Positions 1 through 9,812 of a stretch of 64,000 bases of DNA are shown here, piece by piece. The stretch is from Ignavibacteria bacterium UBA2333. GTDB lineage: Bacteria > Bacteroidota > Ignavibacteria > Kapaibacteriales > Kapaibacteriaceae. The DNA is taken from NCBI GenBank assembly GCA_002344895.1, contig DDUR01000024.1, positions 62,001 through 126,000 on the forward strand, written 5' to 3'. A program made the translations under genes and the position numbers. The first letter of the stretch is position 1. Every line of letters begins with the position of its first letter. The notes beneath the pieces are model-generated. The model was given only the letters and a program-made list of their open reading frames with translations, searched no databases and was not told the DNA's origin.

Positions 1-1
1 A

Positions 2-64
2 AAAATTGCAGAGCACGTACGAACAAGCGACTTTTACGCAGCCTGGATGGAGTCTACGTCATGA
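2..64 (+). CDS. 3' end of an upstream gene (partial)
   Basis: The second reading frame is open from the window edge and ends at a TGA that overlaps the ATG of the next gene in the ATGA arrangement. Only about 20 residues are visible, ending in FYAAWMESTS. No family can be assigned. The next gene is a single-pass membrane protein followed by a Spy-like protein, a layout often headed by an ECF sigma factor in this phylum, so a sigma factor is a guess only. Confidence 0.5.
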   Translation, partial: KIAEHVRTSDFYAAWMESTS

Positions 65-624
65 AAACAACACATCATGGACATCAGCATGACGACGATG
101 ACGAAGGCGAACTTCGTCTGCAGCTTGGTCCACTTCGAGACCTACATCATCAGCATACTGAATCTGCCGTCGTGAACATGAGTGTTCGTGTTCATGCAGC
201 TCTTCAACAACCACGACGTCCTCTGCTTCGCGGCCTCACGGTCTCCATTGCCCTTGGTTTGGCAACAGTCATCACAATTGTTGTTGTGTTGAATCCCGGA
301 ACATCCAATCCAGAGGGACAACGGGTGATTGTGTCGACCACGACGGATACATCCAGTAGTAATACGGCAAAGCAGGATGTACGTGTACAATCAACGCCGA
401 AGATGCGCGCGACTGCATCAGCAGCACAGTCAAATTCTCCTGCGGTTCGTCCTCGTAACATGACCAATTCGCAGGTAGTATTGCTGCGCGATTCCGAGAT
501 GTTACGTGCTGTAAACGAAGCGAACGAAGATGCACTCGTCGATCGAATCCTGGAACAGGAAACCGAAGATGATTTTGCTATTCTGGACCTCACGTCGGCC
601 GATGTTGATGCCGTGTTACCCTAA
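61..624 (+). CDS. Single-pass membrane protein with His/Asp-rich N-terminus, possible anti-sigma factor
   Basis: This 187-residue protein is not a family I recognise. Residues 1-17 are rich in His and Asp (HHGHQHDDDDEGE), which could bind a metal ion. A hydrophobic segment at about residues 58-78 (LTVSIALGLATVITIVVVL) follows a basic stretch, predicting a cytoplasmic N-terminus of about 55 residues and a Ser/Thr-rich periplasmic tail. The ATG overlaps the stop of the upstream gene, and a Spy-like gene follows after 27 bases, so the three are probably cotranscribed. The topology fits an anti-sigma factor, but no zinc-binding HxxxCxxC motif is present. The anti-sigma role is inferred from context. 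Confidence 0.6.
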   Translation: MKTTHHGHQHDDDDEGELRLQLGPLRDLHHQHTESAVVNMSVRVHAALQQPRRPLLRGLTVSIALGLATVITIVVVLNPGTSNPEGQRVIVSTTTDTSSSNTAKQDVRVQSTPKMRATASAAQSNSPAVRPRNMTNSQVVLLRDSEMLRAVNEANEDALVDRILEQETEDDFAILDLTSADVDAVLP

Positions 625-651
625 CCATTGAACTCTTGACAAGGCACTCCC

Positions 652-1155
652 ATGAACAACCCCATAAATCTTCTTCGTTTTGGCATTCTTGCTGCCGTCG
701 TTGTGATTCTTCTCGTACCAGCCGTTGAACTTCGAGCCAGCGAAGACGATGAAGATGAACCACATGATCGGGTTCGTCAACGAATCGAAGACGTCCGGAA
801 AATGAAACTCATTGATATTCTTGATCTCCGCGGAGAACAGGTAGAGAAGTTCTTTGGGTCGTACAATACTCTTCAACGAGCAGTGTTCGACGCAAAAGAC
901 GCCGTCAATAATGCTTCTCGTACGCTCCATGAAGCGCTGCAGGACAAGGTTTCTGATGCCGACGTTCAGGCGAAAACGACGGCATTGTTATCTGCAATGA
1001 AGGCCTTTGACGCAGCAGTAGAGAAGCGTAATACGACGGTTCAATCACTTCTGTCAACAACACAGTATGCGAAGTACGTGCTGTTTGAAGCTCGCTTTGT
1101 TGACGAACTTTCGAAGATGATAATGAAACGAGCTCGACGTCTTCGGGATCGCTAA
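652..1155 (+). CDS. Spy/CpxP-like small periplasmic protein
   Basis: The 167-residue product starts with a signal peptide (hydrophobic core about residues 10-24) cleaved near VELRAS. An acidic EDDEDE patch follows, then an almost wholly alpha-helical, highly charged domain. Composition and length resemble the LTXXQ/Spy/CpxP group of periplasmic chaperones and metal sensors, although I do not see a clear LTXXQ repeat. It lies 27 bases after the membrane-protein gene, and its stop faces the end of dnaE across 15 bases. A role in envelope or metal stress is inferred from family resemblance and the metal-binding-like neighbour. Confidence 0.5.
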   Translation: MNNPINLLRFGILAAVVVILLVPAVELRASEDDEDEPHDRVRQRIEDVRKMKLIDILDLRGEQVEKFFGSYNTLQRAVFDAKDAVNNASRTLHEALQDKVSDADVQAKTTALLSAMKAFDAAVEKRNTTVQSLLSTTQYAKYVLFEARFVDELSKMIMKRARRLRDR

Positions 1156-1170
1156 GACACTACTACCGCC

Positions 1171-4100
1171 TTAGTTCTCCGTGTGGATAATCACGTTTGT
1201 ATCACCGAACGCCTCGGTGATCCATTTTGTGAGTGCTGATGAATATTTCACACGAACCATAGACGTGTAATTAACACGTCCTTCGGGCTTTGCGACGACA
1301 AATTGTAAGACATCCGAACCTTCGGAATCCTGGCATCGTTTGCGGAAGTTTGCGATCGTATCCGGAGTGTGAACGTCGGGCAGTACGCGTACAACATAGC
1401 CCTTTGCATACTTCTTTTCGGCCTGATCGAGTGTGAGGCAGTCCTCAACATAGATCTTGACCGTGTCCCCGTTGATCTCACATTTGCCGGAGAAAACAAG
1501 GATTGCATCAGGTTTGAGTAACTCTGCAAATTGTTTGTATTTGTCACTCCAGAATACACATTCACACGAGCCGACAAACTGTTCAACCTTGATAAACGCA
1601 ATAGTATTCTCACGTTTGTCAAGACGTGTTCGAATGTCTCCAACGATTCCAGCTAGTCGAACATTCTGACCACTACGAGACGCATCGATTCGTGACAAGT
1701 CAAGTGTTGAGAACGATCGTACAGTAACGGAATGTTCTTGCAGTGGATGGCCTGAAATGTAAAAACTCAGGACTTCACGTTCACGCTTTAAGCGTTCTCG
1801 TTCGGGCCATGGATCGACGGTCGGCATAGGTGGTTCTGACGGCTTGGCAATCTCGATGTCACCAAATAGACTGTCCATGGATGTCGATCCACCGCCCTGT
1901 ACCTTGCGTGCATATTCAAGGGCAGGTTCAATTGCCGAAAAGAGTTGGCCACGATGATAGTTACCGGTGGCATCAAACGCACCGGCGAATACCAATGCTT
2001 CTAAGACACGCTTGTTGACAGCACGTTGGTCAACTCTAGCAGCAAAGTCGAATAGGGAGCGAAAGGGGCTTTCGTTGCGAGCATCAATAACGGCTTCAAC
2101 AGCGCTGATACCTACACCTTTAATACCAGCAAGTCCAAAGTAGATCATATTCTTGTCGGCCGTAAAGGTCGCCATCGAACGATTGACGTCAGGTGCAACT
2201 ACCGTAATACCGAACCGTTTTGCCTCATCCATCAGACTTACGATCTTCGATTGATCGTTAAGTTCAGCCGTCATGTTCGCCGCCAGAAACTCGGCCGGAT
2301 AATGTGCTTTTAACCATGCCGTTTGATACGCGAGGTAGGCGTATGCAGCTGAGTGTGACTTATTAAATCCGTACGAAGCAAACTTTTGAATGAGGTCAAA
2401 GATTTCTACTGCGAGTGACTCAACGATGTCCGATGTTGAACGCGCACCCTCAACGAAGGTGGCACGTTGTTCGGCCATAAGCTTATCATCCTTCTTACCC
2501 ATGGCACGGCGCATAAGGTCAGCTTGTGCCAACGTAAATCCGGCAAGTACCTGAACAAGCTGCATAACCTGTTCCTGGTACACAATGATGCCATACGTAC
2601 GATTCAGAATGGGCTCCATCTTCGGGTGGAGATACTGAATTTCCTTTCGACCATGTTTGCGTTCGATAAAGTCTGGAATGTTGCTCATCGGCCCTGGTCG
2701 ATACAGGGCATTCATGGCTATAAGGTCTTCAAGATTTGTTGGTTGAAGTTGTCGTAAAGCATTCTGCATAGGTTCAGATTCAAACTGGAAGATTGCCAGT
2801 GTCTGACCCTTGGAGAACAGTTCATATGTTTTGGAATCTGAGAAATCGATCTCATCGATGATGATGTCGTTTCCATGATTTCGTTTGATCATTTCTAACG
2901 TATTGTCAATGATGGAGAGAGTCCTCAATCCGAGGAAGTCCATCTTCAATAGACCTGCTTCTTCCAGGTCCTTCATATTAAACTGTGTTGCGGGTTCTGT
3001 TTGTGGTGTTTTGTACACAGGCACAAAGTCAGAGATAGGACCCGGTGCAATCACGACGCCAGCAGCGTGCAACGATGAATTCCGAGCAAATCCTTCGAGA
3101 ACCATACTATAGTCGATGAGATCACGAATACGCTGATCATCGGTGTCCTTGATCCATCTCAACTCTGGAAGGTCGATTGCCTCTTTTAACGGCGTTACCT
3201 TACCCATCACGACAGGAATCTTATCCGTAATCCCGTTAATTGTCGAAAGGTCGATTCCCAGAACTCGTCCTACGTCCTTTAACACTGCACGAGATGATAA
3301 CGTACCAAATGTGATAATCTGTGCAACGGAGTCTGCTCCGTATTTCTGCTTGACGTATTCAATGACGCGTTCTCGTTTATCATCAGAGAAGTCAACGTCG
3401 ATATCGGGCATAGAGACGCGGTCTGGATTCAGAAACCGCTCAAAGAGAAGGTCATACTTCAGTGGATCAATGTTCGTGATACCCAGTGCATATGCCACGA
3501 GTGATCCGGCAGCTGATCCACGTCCGGGACCAACACTGACGCCCATGTCACGGGCGGCACGGATAAAATCTTGTACAATCAGGAAGTAACCGGCATAGCC
3601 CATCTTCCGGATGACAGACAATTCAAAGGAAGCACGATCAAGAATGTCTGACGTTAACGTCGCATAGCGCCGTTCAAGCCCTCGCATTGTTAACTCTTCG
3701 AGATAATCCTCAAGAGTTGTTGCATCCGATTCGGCAGGAATCGGAAACTGAGGCATCTGTAGTTGGGTAGGGATTGTAAGCTCAACTTTATCGGCAATCT
3801 CATTTGTTGTTTCAATGGCATCGGGATAATCACGAAAGACGTCCTTCATCTCTGCCTGAGATGCGAGATAGTATTTCGGCACGCCATACCGTAGATCTCT
3901 GCGTACATCAAATGACTCTGATCGTGCAGATGCAGCATCCTTGTTGATGTTCAAAAGAACATTGTGAGCCACGGCATGTTCTGGTTTTACATAGTGGACA
4001 TCGTTGGTCACAATCATCTTTACTCCGAGTTCGCGGGCAAAGACGGGAGCAAACTCCTTGACGTGACGATCCTGAGGTAGTCCGTGGTCCTGAAGTTCTA

Positions 4101-4626
4101 CATAGAAGTCTTCACCGAATATGTCTTTTAACAAACGCGCATTAGCCCATGCCGTCTCCACATCTCCCGCTAACATTGGGGCATTGATAGGACCGGAGAG
4201 ACAGGCCGATGTTGCAATCAGGCCTTCGTGATACTGTTTAAGAAGGTCCCAGTCAATTCGAGGTTTATAATAAAAACCTTCGGTATGAGCAATTGACGTT
4301 AGCTTGACGAGATTCCGGTACCCGGTATCGTTCTTTGCGATGAGTACAAGATGATAGTAGTTTCGTTTTTTACCGGTTGCATCCGCAATTCTCTCCTTGT
4401 CTGTTCGTTTGCCGACCGCCACATATACTTCACAGCCGATGATCGGTTTTATACCTGCCTTTTTCGCCTTCTTGTAGAACTCAAAACAACCGAACATGAC
4501 GCCGTGGTCTGTTATGGCTAGAGCTTTTTGCCCGTCAGCAGCCGCTGCATCAATCAATTGTTGCGGAGTACAGGCCGCATCAAGCAGTGAGTAGTGAGTA
4601 TGGTTGTGGAGGTGAACGAAGGACAT
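1171..4626 (-). CDS. dnaE: DNA polymerase III alpha subunit
   Basis: Replicative DNA polymerase catalytic subunit of 1,151 residues, a normal length for DnaE1. The PHP domain is at the N-terminus (FVHLHNHTHYS), followed by the polymerase core with GPGRGSAAGS near residue 385 and the catalytic PDIDVDFSD near 405. A helix-hairpin-helix segment (GLAGIKGVG) and a C-terminal OB fold follow. The start at 4626 begins directly at the PHP domain. An upstream in-frame ATG at 4686 would add 20 non-homologous residues. All PHP metal ligands appear present (H7, H9, D16, H41, E66, plus the later H, C and DxH), so the PHP domain may proofread. A paired GGGGC motif lies at 2054-2069. Confidence 0.97.
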   Translation of the reverse strand: MSFVHLHNHTHYSLLDAACTPQQLIDAAAADGQKALAITDHGVMFGCFEFYKKAKKAGIKPIIGCEVYVAVGKRTDKERIADATGKKRNYYHLVLIAKNDTGYRNLVKLTSIAHTEGFYYKPRIDWDLLKQYHEGLIATSACLSGPINAPMLAGDVETAWANARLLKDIFGEDFYVELQDHGLPQDRHVKEFAPVFARELGVKMIVTNDVHYVKPEHAVAHNVLLNINKDAASARSESFDVRRDLRYGVPKYYLASQAEMKDVFRDYPDAIETTNEIADKVELTIPTQLQMPQFPIPAESDATTLEDYLEELTMRGLERRYATLTSDILDRASFELSVIRKMGYAGYFLIVQDFIRAARDMGVSVGPGRGSAAGSLVAYALGITNIDPLKYDLLFERFLNPDRVSMPDIDVDFSDDKRERVIEYVKQKYGADSVAQIITFGTLSSRAVLKDVGRVLGIDLSTINGITDKIPVVMGKVTPLKEAIDLPELRWIKDTDDQRIRDLIDYSMVLEGFARNSSLHAAGVVIAPGPISDFVPVYKTPQTEPATQFNMKDLEEAGLLKMDFLGLRTLSIIDNTLEMIKRNHGNDIIIDEIDFSDSKTYELFSKGQTLAIFQFESEPMQNALRQLQPTNLEDLIAMNALYRPGPMSNIPDFIERKHGRKEIQYLHPKMEPILNRTYGIIVYQEQVMQLVQVLAGFTLAQADLMRRAMGKKDDKLMAEQRATFVEGARSTSDIVESLAVEIFDLIQKFASYGFNKSHSAAYAYLAYQTAWLKAHYPAEFLAANMTAELNDQSKIVSLMDEAKRFGITVVAPDVNRSMATFTADKNMIYFGLAGIKGVGISAVEAVIDARNESPFRSLFDFAARVDQRAVNKRVLEALVFAGAFDATGNYHRGQLFSAIEPALEYARKVQGGGSTSMDSLFGDIEIAKPSEPPMPTVDPWPERERLKREREVLSFYISGHPLQEHSVTVRSFSTLDLSRIDASRSGQNVRLAGIVGDIRTRLDKRENTIAFIKVEQFVGSCECVFWSDKYKQFAELLKPDAILVFSGKCEINGDTVKIYVEDCLTLDQAEKKYAKGYVVRVLPDVHTPDTIANFRKRCQDSEGSDVLQFVVAKPEGRVNYTSMVRVKYSSALTKWITEAFGDTNVIIHTEN
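2054..2069 (+). repeat. Paired G-run motif in dnaE (AGGGAGC + AAGGGGC, period 9)
   Basis: The second half is exact and the first has one change. It is followed by TTTCGTT, matching the copy at 29738 almost base for base. Confidence 0.8.
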
Positions 4627-4745
4627 GCTAGTTGTTGGCCGTGGGCTTGAGGGGATGCAGATAGGTCGTGGTGAGTAGCGGTACAACGTACGAACTCACC
4701 GGGAGAATTATGATAATGGACGACAGATGGCAGTGATGTAAAGCT

Positions 4746-5018
4746 CTACTGCCCCAAGAGTTTCTGCAACTCCTTCTCAATTCTACCCTTAGCCGCTGAG
4801 CCGAAGAGAGTGAGTTCAATGTCGACGATAACCCGTTTATCTTCAAGGGTTAACGTACCGTGGCCAAGTTTACCAGAGGCATACAGGATATTTCCTTCCC
4901 ATCGATGGGTGTCGAGTAGCAAAGCGAGTTCCGGTCGTCCGAGTGCCTTTGTGTCAATAAAAGTGCGCATTTCAACAATGCTTTTGCCGGTATCGATGGT
5001 TTGGGTGATGCGTGCCAT
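4746..5018 (-). CDS. Polyhydroxyalkanoic acid system (PHA_gran_rgn) family protein
   Basis: A 90-residue protein with the pattern of the PHA granule-associated family. An N-terminal helix carries a string of charged residues, then come beta strands around WEGNILYASGKLGHGTL and VDIELTLFG, then a C-terminal amphipathic helix (KGRIEKELQKLL). The family is short and widespread, and its molecular role is poorly defined. No PHA synthase is in this window, so a link to polyester storage is not shown here. It lies upstream of dnaE on the same strand with a 119-base gap. Confidence 0.6.
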   Translation of the reverse strand: MARITQTIDTGKSIVEMRTFIDTKALGRPELALLLDTHRWEGNILYASGKLGHGTLTLEDKRVIVDIELTLFGSAAKGRIEKELQKLLGQ

Positions 5019-5116
5019 AGGGCAAAAATACGATACGTAGAAGGCATGACCGGGAAGTAGAATTTCACTCCTAGATTCGTATGAGGAAAATCTGGTTCAC
5101 CGTGGGAGAGAAGGAC

Positions 5117-8100
5117 ATGAAAACTCGGGTCACTTGTGTTACTGTGTTGCTGCTCGTATTCAGTGCGGCAGCGAGTCATCTTGTTGCGCAGAACTCAGCA
5201 ACATTTGAAGTATGGTCGGAAGCAAATGGTCTTACTAAACTTAGTGATCACACAACAGATTCCGTATCGTTTGTCGTGAGCGGGTCAGTGGCGACACTAA
5301 CGATTGAACTTCGTGAAGCGTATCGGGGTAATCCAACACGACGTCTACAGATGACAATTCCCGGATTTTCAGGTATTGGACAGTATAAGCCCACGGAAGG
5401 GCAGACGTCGGCATGGCAGAACTTTTCATCAACGGGTCGATGCGACTGTTTTGCTCATGTCGTAAATGATATCGTTATCACGCACTATGATTCTGCCAAA
5501 GGTGAGGCAAAAGGAACGTTCCAGTGGAAGTGTCGTTCATTTGCTACATCAGGCACAGAGCTCATCTACCGTATTCGAAATGGAACATTTGAGGTTGGGC
5601 AACAGGGGAAGATTGCACTCACTGTTACACCTTCGGATACGATACGGATTCCTGACCTGGCAGAGGACACGACGATCATACTGACGGTTGAGGCGAAACG
5701 TGGGAATGACCTCGTTGATAGTGCACGCATTTTTGTGAACGACCCCACGTCGACACAAACAGAGTTCTTTGCGGATACTGGAATCACAAATTCGAATGGT
5801 CGCCAGGCGGTTCCTATCACCTTCCGTAAGTCAACACCGTCCGGTGACTATACACTGAAGTTTTATGCCGAAAAGAATGGCCTTCGACGCAGTGACACGG
5901 TACCCGTCGTACTTCGTTATGGTGACCGTTATTGGCACTATACGTGTGCTGGGGCACGTATACTCACATTTGATGCCGGTGAAGGTAATCGATGGAAACC
6001 CATTGCAGAGGGAAGTCCAATCGTATCGGCATCAGGGCGGCTAGAAATCGGTGGCGTGATTCGAGTTGACGGCAAACTTCGCATTAATACAACGGCCGGA
6101 CAACAACGAGTATTCCTCGATTCTGGGCGCGTCTATATCCCAGATGTTCAGTTTACGTCAACAGACCGAGGTGACTTGGACCTGAATAACATCGTCACCG
6201 GTGGCGACTTCCAATTACCAAACTGTGATGGTATAGTCGAGATGCTCACCGAGAGTGCTTTAACCAAACAACTACCTGGAGGAGTCGAACTCAAACTGAA
6301 TTCATTTTCCTTTATCAACCGGGCAGACGCACACGGTTTGGCATTAAAGGGAACCATTTCAATGTCGAATACGCGCAATGGATGTGAGTCGACAATTGAT
6401 ACTTCAGGCGGATTTGATCTCACTGATCCAGGGCGCAAGAAGCTCAGTATCGGCGTCTCCATTACACGTGAACACGGATTTGAAAACCTTTCTGTGAACG
6501 CAGCTAACGTCGCTGTCACATCGGCGTTGTGCCTTGAGGAGTTTTCCGCATCTGCAGACTTTGAGCGTGAGATTTACTCGCTCGCTGGTAAGGCGAAGTT
6601 TCCAGTCAAGGGGACTGAACTGTCGTTAGGCGGAAGTGTCCTCTTTAAGAATCATCCAGCTACACCTGCGAATACACTCGCACTTGACAGCTTGTCGGTA
6701 TCACTTGAACTTGGCAACTGCCGGCCGATTCCGAATACTGTGTTCTGTTTCCGTGGCCTCAGCCTCTCAACGAGTGGGTTGGCAAATCCAACGGCAATAG
6801 GAAAAGCATACCGAGCATCGATTACGGTAGAGTCTGCCGAGCAGGCCATTATCGATCGTGCAAGTTGGATTCCCAACATTTTTGGTCAACCAAAGATTGC
6901 GCAGTTAGAAGGAACACTCGAGTATCGTCACCCTCTCATCTTCACGGGGGCACTCACAACGCGGCTGATTCGACTTGAGGCAATCTCGTCATCAAAACCA
7001 TGGCAAGCTGAGGGAACGGTGACAGCGTCGTGGGATCTTAACAATCGCCTTTCTCTCAATGGTGATATGAAGATCGGACACTTGGGAGCTGATGACTATG
7101 TCCTGAGCGTAAATGGCGGAATGCAACTGTATTGGCATCCAGTAGTTGGCATCTCCGGGTCAGTAAATGGCCTGGCGCGTATTCCAAATCCAGGAGATCA
7201 ACTACTCGAACGTCGCTTCGTCGGAACAGCCCTGCGCTTTATGCAACTTTCTGGCTTTATGCCGCAAACACTTGGTCAGTCTACTGCATCCGTAGCGATG
7301 AATGAGAATGACGGTTTTGACATTCGCGCATCCGTGGACGTCTCACAGAATCCGGTCGACTACATTCGCTCGTTTGGTCGTATGGGCTTCTCGTTTCAGT
7401 ATAAGGACGGAGTGCCCACATTTAAGACGTTTCAGGACACGCTACAAGGACCAACGTTTCTTCGTTCGAAGCAGGTCGATGAGGTACAGGCTACAACAGC
7501 CGATACGGTAGTCGTGACGGATGATATTGAACGACTTTTTATCGTGATCGCTGATGAAGGGCCTGCGCCAACATCACGACTTCGTTCACCTGATGGAATC
7601 ATTCATGAAGCCGCATCACAAGATGGTAAGGTCTTGCGCTTTGCCACTCCGAATGGCGAGATTGTTCAGTGGACACTCGTTGATCCACAACGTGGTGCAT
7701 GGATTATCGAAACAGACGACGCTACGTCATCGACGACCGTTGAAATCACGGCAAATCGTACGCCTGTAACCTTTACATTTTCAGCTTCGCATCCTGATCC
7801 GAATGTTATCGTTGCTGAATGGGTACCTGTATCCACAAATGCATCCGGTGACGTACGGTTCTATCTCGATGATGATGCATTGGGATTCGATGGAGTGCTT
7901 GTTGGTATTGGACGTGATGTTGACGGTACTCTGTCCATACAACTGCCTGAAGGTCTTACTGGATGCTCCTATCGAATACACGGCCGACGTGAGTTACCTG
8001 GTCGACTACCATCTCAGTCGTACGCCGATCTCGCCATTTCAGGACCAGGGTCACCCGTACCAGCACCCGTAGAAGTCCGTGCTACGGCAAATGTTCAAGG

Positions 8101-8614
8101 TCGAACAACGATTAGCTGGCGGATGAATCAAGGAACATCGCCCCACGGTTTTTCCGTCGTCATTCGAGATGCAGATGGCCGCGATTCGGTGATCGCGACG
8201 ACGTTTGGAGACGTTCGCAGTATCGTTGTTACCATCAGCGATCATGAGTCAAAGTTTGTGCGTATCGTGGCATTTGACGATCAGGGGACAACGTCTTGTC
8301 CAACGGAAGGTGTAAACATTGTTACGAGTGTTCACCAAGATCGTATCCTTCAACCAACGTCCATGATTGGTCTTTCGCTGGCACCGAATCCGGCAGAGTC
8401 GCTGACGTCCGTGAGGTTTGTCACGCGTAACGAGGCAGAGCTCACTGTTACGGATGTTACCGGTCGCATCGTACTTCGGCAACATCTTCCGTCATCTGAC
8501 GGCGACTGGCGAAGCTTCGACGTAGACGCAAGCCAATTCCCGACAGGCACCTATCTCGTCACCATTCGCACATCAGCAGAAAGTGCCTCACAGATTCTTT
8601 CCGTCATGAGATAA
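5117..8614 (+). CDS. Large secreted protein with T9SS type A C-terminal sorting domain
   Basis: The preferred start at 5117 (1,165 residues) follows GGAGAGAAGGAC and opens a good signal peptide ending near ASHLVAQ. An in-frame ATG at 5081 would place 12 polar residues before it. The long middle is beta-rich without a family I can name. Near residues 985-1065 there is a fibronectin-III-like stretch. The last 80 residues are a typical sorting domain: LAPNPAES, then VTDVTGRIV, ending in FPTGTYLVTI and ILSVMR. Such domains direct proteins across the outer membrane by the type IX system. The gene stands alone between a divergent small gene and a strong terminator. Confidence 0.85.
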   Translation: MKTRVTCVTVLLLVFSAAASHLVAQNSATFEVWSEANGLTKLSDHTTDSVSFVVSGSVATLTIELREAYRGNPTRRLQMTIPGFSGIGQYKPTEGQTSAWQNFSSTGRCDCFAHVVNDIVITHYDSAKGEAKGTFQWKCRSFATSGTELIYRIRNGTFEVGQQGKIALTVTPSDTIRIPDLAEDTTIILTVEAKRGNDLVDSARIFVNDPTSTQTEFFADTGITNSNGRQAVPITFRKSTPSGDYTLKFYAEKNGLRRSDTVPVVLRYGDRYWHYTCAGARILTFDAGEGNRWKPIAEGSPIVSASGRLEIGGVIRVDGKLRINTTAGQQRVFLDSGRVYIPDVQFTSTDRGDLDLNNIVTGGDFQLPNCDGIVEMLTESALTKQLPGGVELKLNSFSFINRADAHGLALKGTISMSNTRNGCESTIDTSGGFDLTDPGRKKLSIGVSITREHGFENLSVNAANVAVTSALCLEEFSASADFEREIYSLAGKAKFPVKGTELSLGGSVLFKNHPATPANTLALDSLSVSLELGNCRPIPNTVFCFRGLSLSTSGLANPTAIGKAYRASITVESAEQAIIDRASWIPNIFGQPKIAQLEGTLEYRHPLIFTGALTTRLIRLEAISSSKPWQAEGTVTASWDLNNRLSLNGDMKIGHLGADDYVLSVNGGMQLYWHPVVGISGSVNGLARIPNPGDQLLERRFVGTALRFMQLSGFMPQTLGQSTASVAMNENDGFDIRASVDVSQNPVDYIRSFGRMGFSFQYKDGVPTFKTFQDTLQGPTFLRSKQVDEVQATTADTVVVTDDIERLFIVIADEGPAPTSRLRSPDGIIHEAASQDGKVLRFATPNGEIVQWTLVDPQRGAWIIETDDATSSTTVEITANRTPVTFTFSASHPDPNVIVAEWVPVSTNASGDVRFYLDDDALGFDGVLVGIGRDVDGTLSIQLPEGLTGCSYRIHGRRELPGRLPSQSYADLAISGPGSPVPAPVEVRATANVQGRTTISWRMNQGTSPHGFSVVIRDADGRDSVIATTFGDVRSIVVTISDHESKFVRIVAFDDQGTTSCPTEGVNIVTSVHQDRILQPTSMIGLSLAPNPAESLTSVRFVTRNEAELTVTDVTGRIVLRQHLPSSDGDWRSFDVDASQFPTGTYLVTIRTSAESASQILSVMR

Positions 8615-8732
8615 GAATTACGCAACATTACGGACGTTCGCGAGTCGGATTCACCCTACTTTCGTTGCGGTTAGCATACATAACCGATCCAACTCAGTAA
8701 GGTAGAACATCCGACCATCGTCGGGTAATGGG

Positions 8733-8772
8733 AAGACGGGAATTGACTTCGCAGTCAGTTCCCGTCTTGTTG
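8733..8772. terminator. Strong bidirectional hairpin terminator
   Basis: A nearly perfect 16-base-pair stem: AAGACGGGAA pairs with TTCCCGTCTT, and TTGACT with AGTCAG through one G-T pair, closed by a TCGC loop. The sequence GTTGTTT follows on the plus strand. It lies between the convergent T9SS gene and phnE and should end transcription of the T9SS gene. Use from the other side is less certain because that flank is not T-rich. Confidence 0.85.
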
Positions 8773-8801
8773 TTTATGGGGTTCTTGTAAGTGTCAGTAC
8801 G

Positions 8802-9812
8802 TTACTTCAAAGCTGCACGCACGCGAGCGCTAATAACGTCGAGTATCCACACGACAGCTGTGATAATAATTACAAGCATACCAACTTCGTGATAGCGCGA
8901 TAACCCCTGATACTGTGTGAGAAGGTATCCGATACCTCCGCCACCTACAAAGCCTATAATCGTCGCCATTCGAACGTTAATATCCCATCTATAAATCGTA
9001 AAACTCAAGAACGGAATGACACATTGTGGAACAATGGCAAACCACAGTACTTGTAAACGTGATGCGCCAGTTGCAGAAATTGCTTCAATAGGTCCATCAT
9101 TCACGTCTTCTATCTGCTCCGAATATTGCTTCGTTAATGAGGCTATGGTATGCACTACTAAGGCTAGCATTCCGGCAAACGGACCGATTCCAACCCAAAC
9201 ACTGAAGATAATAGCCCATATAATTGGCTCCATACTCCGCATGATGTTTAACAATGCACGTAAAACAACGTACACAATACGTCCAGTCGTATCAGTGGCC
9301 ATCACATTCCGTGCAGCGGCAAATGACAAGACAAAACTCACTGGCACGGCAATGATGGTTGCCATAAATGCCGTGAACACGGTCTCCATCATGGCACTGA
9401 GTGCTTCACCAATGATGTCAAACTCAGGTGTAAACAGAGCTCCAAAGATTCTTCCAGCGCCCGCAAGGCCTTGACCACTGAAGAACTCAATCGGAGATAT
9501 CTCCGTGACGATCCATCCAGAAATCACCGTCACAACAAAGGTGATCCAGGCAAGATGACGCTGTATTGAACGTGCTCTCCCTGTTGGAAGTTGACCATAC
9601 AACACAGCACGTCCCAGAGAGACTTTGGAACCAACGGAAAGTAAGAGCGTCAGGATCGAGCCAATAGAAACGCTTATTGCTCCGTATGGTGACGGAATGG
9701 AGATACTGTCTGAAATCATGGCCGGCATAATGATAAACAAACAGGCCGATGTCACGTAGGCACCGACCAGTACATCGATGCCAAGTGCAAAGACAGTTCG
9801 TAAGGCCTTCAT
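8802..9812 (-). CDS. phnE: PhnE-type ABC transporter permease
   Basis: Inner-membrane permease of 336 residues with about six to seven hydrophobic segments and the binding-protein-dependent transport motif region (DGPIEAISATGASRLQ) near residue 235. The C-terminal signature YRWDINVRMATIIGFVGGGG is typical of PhnE, the permease of phosphonate/phosphite uptake systems. The start overlaps the phnC stop by 4 bases. Neither the PhnD binding protein nor any phosphonate-cleaving enzyme is in the window, so the substrate (phosphonate, phosphite or phosphate) is not fixed by context. Confidence 0.9.
   Translation of the reverse strand: MKALRTVFALGIDVLVGAYVTSACLFIIMPAMISDSISIPSPYGAISVSIGSILTLLLSVGSKVSLGRAVLYGQLPTGRARSIQRHLAWITFVVTVISGWIVTEISPIEFFSGQGLAGAGRIFGALFTPEFDIIGEALSAMMETVFTAFMATIIAVPVSFVLSFAAARNVMATDTTGRIVYVVLRALLNIMRSMEPIIWAIIFSVWVGIGPFAGMLALVVHTIASLTKQYSEQIEDVNDGPIEAISATGASRLQVLWFAIVPQCVIPFLSFTIYRWDINVRMATIIGFVGGGGIGYLLTQYQGLSRYHEVGMLVIIITAVVWILDVISARVRAALK

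Noticed and set aside
3143..3589. Antisense ORF of 148 codons inside dnaE
   Set aside because: It lies wholly across the conserved polymerase core and shows no protein-like composition or start signal.
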